From Saprospirales bacterium (GTDB taxonomy: Bacteria; Bacteroidota; Bacteroidia; Chitinophagales; Saprospiraceae), in assembly GCA_016703765.1 (NCBI GenBank), contig JADJBL010000032.1, positions 1 through 36,342 of the forward strand: a stretch of DNA of 36,342 nucleotides. Direction: 5' to 3'. Both the position numbers and the translations under genes were made by a program. Shown piece after piece: positions 33,975-36,342 of the stretch (positions within the stretch are counted from its first letter, which is position 1; every line of letters begins with the position of its first letter). Under the pieces are notes generated by a model that saw only the letters and a list, made by a program, of their open reading frames with translations, was not told the DNA's origin and did no database searches.

Positions 33975-34049
33975 GGGTGATTAGCTCAGTTGGTTCAGAG
34001 CGCTGCTTTCACACAGCAGAGGTCAGCAGTTCGAGTCTGCTATTACCCA
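33975..34049 (+). tRNA. tRNA-Val (anticodon CAC)
   Basis: Cloverleaf with acceptor GGGTGAT/ATTACCC (one G-T pair), discriminator A, anticodon stem CTGCT/AGCAG with loop TTCACAC (anticodon CAC) and T arm AGCAG-TTCGAGT-CTGCT. It differs from tRNA-Val(GAC) at 13799 by five bases. CCA is not encoded. Confidence 0.95.
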
Positions 34050-34050
34050 C

Positions 34051-34119
34051 CCAGCCTTCGCTAAAGCTTCGGCGGGCGCCGCCGAAGCTCCGAACGCAGT
34101 GAGGAGCGCAGGCGGTCAG
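34051..34119. repeat. Hairpin cluster behind tRNA-Val(CAC), with a partial copy of the 26-base repeat
   Basis: AGCCTTCGCTAAAGCTTCGG at 34053-34072 and GGGCG following match the 26-base family. GCCGCCGAAGCTCCGAACG-type sequence follows, with the GCTCC/GGAGC inner stem seen behind the other two tRNAs. It is similar in content to 13875-13963 but arranged differently. Confidence 0.6.
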
Positions 34120-34149
34120 CGATCGCCAAAGCTCAAAGGAAGAAAAACG

Positions 34150-34260
34150 CCTGACCACTGATTGACACTGATTGTATGATCTCGCTGATTTTATGATGTT
34201 GTCATTGTTTGGGCAAAGAAATCTGTGAAATCATACAATCAGTGTCAATCAGTGGTCAGG
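34150..34260. terminator. Perfect 31-bp inverted repeat between tRNA-Val and the Roc-COR gene
   Basis: Arms 34150-34180 and 34230-34260 are exact reverse complements. The arm contains two near-repeats of CTGATTG. The 49-base loop is AT rich. It lies between convergent units and may end both. The intervening stretches to 34327 show no gene. Confidence 0.65.
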
Positions 34261-34327
34261 GCACTTAAGAGATATGCGTCGCATCTGAGCCACTCCCCCA
34301 TATCAAAACGCCCCGCAAAAGGCTAGT

Positions 34328-36342
34328 TTACAAGCGCTCCATCCCCTTCAAAAATTCCAACACCCCATTTTTGATCTGGTTTTGCCGCACTTCGTGGTTT
34401 TCAAAGCTCAACTGACCTCCAAGATGCTCTGTCCGTAATGTATTCCATTGGGACTTTAGCATCGTAACCTCATTATTATCCGGGAAATTTACTTCCAAGG
34501 GACTGTAATGCCTCGTCGACCTTACCCTCCCCGATCAAGGCTTTGATCCTGGAATGAAGGGAAGAACGATCGGTTTCGAATACGCCTTCCAGCAGACCCT
34601 TTACCAGCACCTTCTTCAACTTCCCGTTTCGGCAATCGATCTGGTCCCAGCCTTCCCGCTCGTATTGCTGCAATTGCGAAGTACTCGAAAAAGGTTGGGC
34701 TTTCATTCCTTTACAGTACTCGCAGTTGCAGGGGATCATTTTCTCGAATGCTATATGCCGGAACGACTTTTCGTGGATCTTTTCCACCTCCGATATCACC
34801 TGCCGGAGCAAGAATTTGCGCTCGCGCTCCGGACCGATAATCTCGACCTCCAGCACCTCCAGGCCTTCTTTCACCGTTTTGCGCTGCACGATCTGAGCCC
34901 TGCACTCCTCCCGTTCGATCACGACCCCTTCTTTCCAGACCAGAGTCCCTTCTCCGGCAATATCTTCGCTGAGGCGCACGATGAGGCGGGAGATTAACCC
35001 CTTGGGCATGAAGGCGTATTGAAACCGGAACTTCATAGCCTTGCCGCTGTCCCAATCGTAGTCGGGGCGCACGCTGGGTAGTAAGTGCGGTGCGATGTAT
35101 TCGCCGTATCCGGGGGAGGGAAAACAAATCTCGAACTTGTCTTTCAGCATCAGGCTGAGCAGGCGGCTGCGTTCTTCAGCGGAGTAGCCCACCCAAAAAC
35201 CGCGCAGGTCCTCCTCCGTGAAGCGGCCGCGGTTTTTCGCCACCCGGTCGTCCTTCAGCACGCTATAAACTGCGTCCACTGCCCATTGGGGGCGCAGGAT
35301 AACGAAATCGTCGAGCTTGAGGTCGTCCTGGTAGTGCAGCATGACCCCCAGGCGGTGGAGGTAACGGCTGAGGTAGCGCTGATCTTCTTCCCGCTTCAAG
35401 CCCTTCCCCGTGCATATTTCGGCAAATTGGCGCAGGCTGATATGCGGTTCCTGCATCCGGCGTTCGATCAGTTCCTCGCGAATGGACACCCAAAGACGGG
35501 GCAGAGGGTCGCCGACGTGGGAGAGATGGCACAGCATTTCCTCTACCTTCGTCGACAGGCCGTCGCTGCGGCCGTCCTTTACCGAAAAATCCACCTCCCA
35601 GGTTTGGATATACAAGCCCGGGTAGTCGCGGCGGTATTTCCCGATGTCGAAATTGCTGACCGATGCATGGTTGATCTCGTTGAGCACGACTAATACCCGG
35701 ACTTTCTCCTCTTCGGTCTCGCGCCCCAGAAGATTAATGATCCGGAACCAGTAGTCGAACTCCGTGTTTTGCTTGCGGTCGTCGGCCACCAGGACGAAAA
35801 GCGCCCGTGGGGTGAGAAAAAAATGATGGGTCATATACTGGATCTCCTGTCCGCCGAAATCCCAAAGATTGGCCTTAAACGTGATGGACAGATCCTTCGG
35901 ATGAGGGAAAGGACCAACCCTCGTGGATATTGATCCCGACGGTGGAGGTGATGTCCAGGTCTCCCTTGGGCGCGGGCAGGTAGGCGGGTTCGATCAGCTT
36001 GGTGAGCAGGGTCGTTTTGCCCGCTCCCGGCTCCCCGACGATGAGCAGTTTGGCTTCGTAGGCGGTACGGTGCCCTCCTGTTCTTCGATCTGACGGAAGA
36101 AGTTGAGGATGGCGTCGTTGCCCTGTTGTGCAATCTCGTGGGAAGGGTATTGAGAGGGTTGTCGTCGATATCGAATTTGACGAGGCGCCGATGGAGGGGG
36201 CGGGATGAATGTTACCAGGGCGTTGCCGCTGAGGTTCAGGCTTGCAGCCCCACCGATTCATGCTCAGAATCTTTACGATCTTTTGCCACTTTTTGTCGTC
36301 CATCCTGTCTCGGCGAGTTCCCAACCCGATCAGCTCCTCTCC
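34328..36342 (-). pseudogene. Roc-COR GTPase with LRR traces and a C-terminal effector-associated domain (multiple frameshifts)
   Basis: Read on the minus strand from the window edge. Leucine-rich-repeat remnants (SLNLSGNALV and DNPLNTLP) lie in different frames at 36120-36240. Roc P-loop VGEPGAGKTTLL is near 36020, switch WDFGGQE near 35855, and VVLNEINHA takes the place of the usual NKxD. COR features follow from about 35480, including LRPQWAVDAVYSVL and VGYSAEE. The intact central frame (35834-34476) ends at GSKFPG. One base fewer near 34485-34492 continues into NNEVTMLKSQWNTLR, LSFENHEVRQNQIKNGVLEFL and a stop at 34328, resembling effector-associated domain 11. Other single-base shifts lie near 35903-35907, 36062-36067 and several in 36090-36270. 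Roc-COR-EAD proteins are predicted conflict or signalling GTPases; the partner is unknown. The 5' end lies outside the window. Confidence 0.75.

Noticed and set aside
33375..36342. Restriction or defence island formed by Uma2 nuclease and Roc-COR
   Set aside because: The two genes are on opposite strands and separated by a tRNA and a long hairpin. No further defence gene is visible, so an operon or shared function is not supported.

Overview
The window looks like a long-read metagenomic or draft contig from a Bacteroidota bacterium, most likely class Saprospiria. The evidence is a SusC/SusD pair, a protein with a type IX secretion sorting tail, promoters of the Bacteroidota type (TTG, about 20 bp, TAnnTTTG), high GC, and many intergenic hairpins. 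The lineage is inferred from gene content; no search was run. Several genes that should be essential (nuoH, nuoI) are broken by single-base indels, mostly at homopolymers, so sequencing error is more likely than decay.

Layout. 1-1081 (+): thioredoxin-reductase-like flavoprotein, its N-terminal part out of frame. 1169-7351 (-): tetR, then an RND efflux operon (outer membrane factor, frameshifted lipoprotein adaptor, inner membrane pump). Matching TGAAC-N3-GTTCA operators sit in both promoter regions. 7558-8154 (-): glutathione peroxidase homologue. 8235-13213 (-): SusC/SusD uptake pair. 13602-14148 (+): promoter, stacked palindromes, tRNA-Val(GAC), tRNA-Pro(GGG) and a terminator. 31413 down to 14154 (-): one long co-directional cluster, korA-korB-nuoA-B-C-D-H-I-J-K-L-M-N, a small unknown gene, then a 1211-residue NfnB/NfnA-like fusion. 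31634-33267 (+): a divergent two-cluster ferredoxin and a secreted protein. 33375-34049 (+): Uma2-family nuclease and tRNA-Val(CAC). 34328-36342 (-): a frameshifted Roc-COR GTPase with traces of leucine-rich repeats upstream and an apparent effector-associated domain at its C terminus.

How the genes fit together. The complex I locus lacks nuoE, nuoF and nuoG, the NADH-oxidising module: nuoD runs straight into nuoH. In its place the cluster carries a 2-oxoacid:ferredoxin oxidoreductase (korAB) at the head, a ferredoxin next door, and a putative NAD(P)H/ferredoxin transhydrogenase-like fusion at the tail. The inferred system oxidises 2-oxoglutarate to make reduced ferredoxin, which feeds complex I directly, with the fusion protein linking the ferredoxin pool to NAD(P)H. 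Two dyads exactly 21 bp apart between korA and the ferredoxin gene look like Crp/Fnr-family sites.

The non-coding part is unusually rich in palindromes: long intergenic hairpins, a 26-base palindrome family (one copy with a second palindrome inserted in its loop), hairpins after every tRNA, and a 248-bp mirror-symmetric element inside the nuo operon whose two halves show compensatory base changes.
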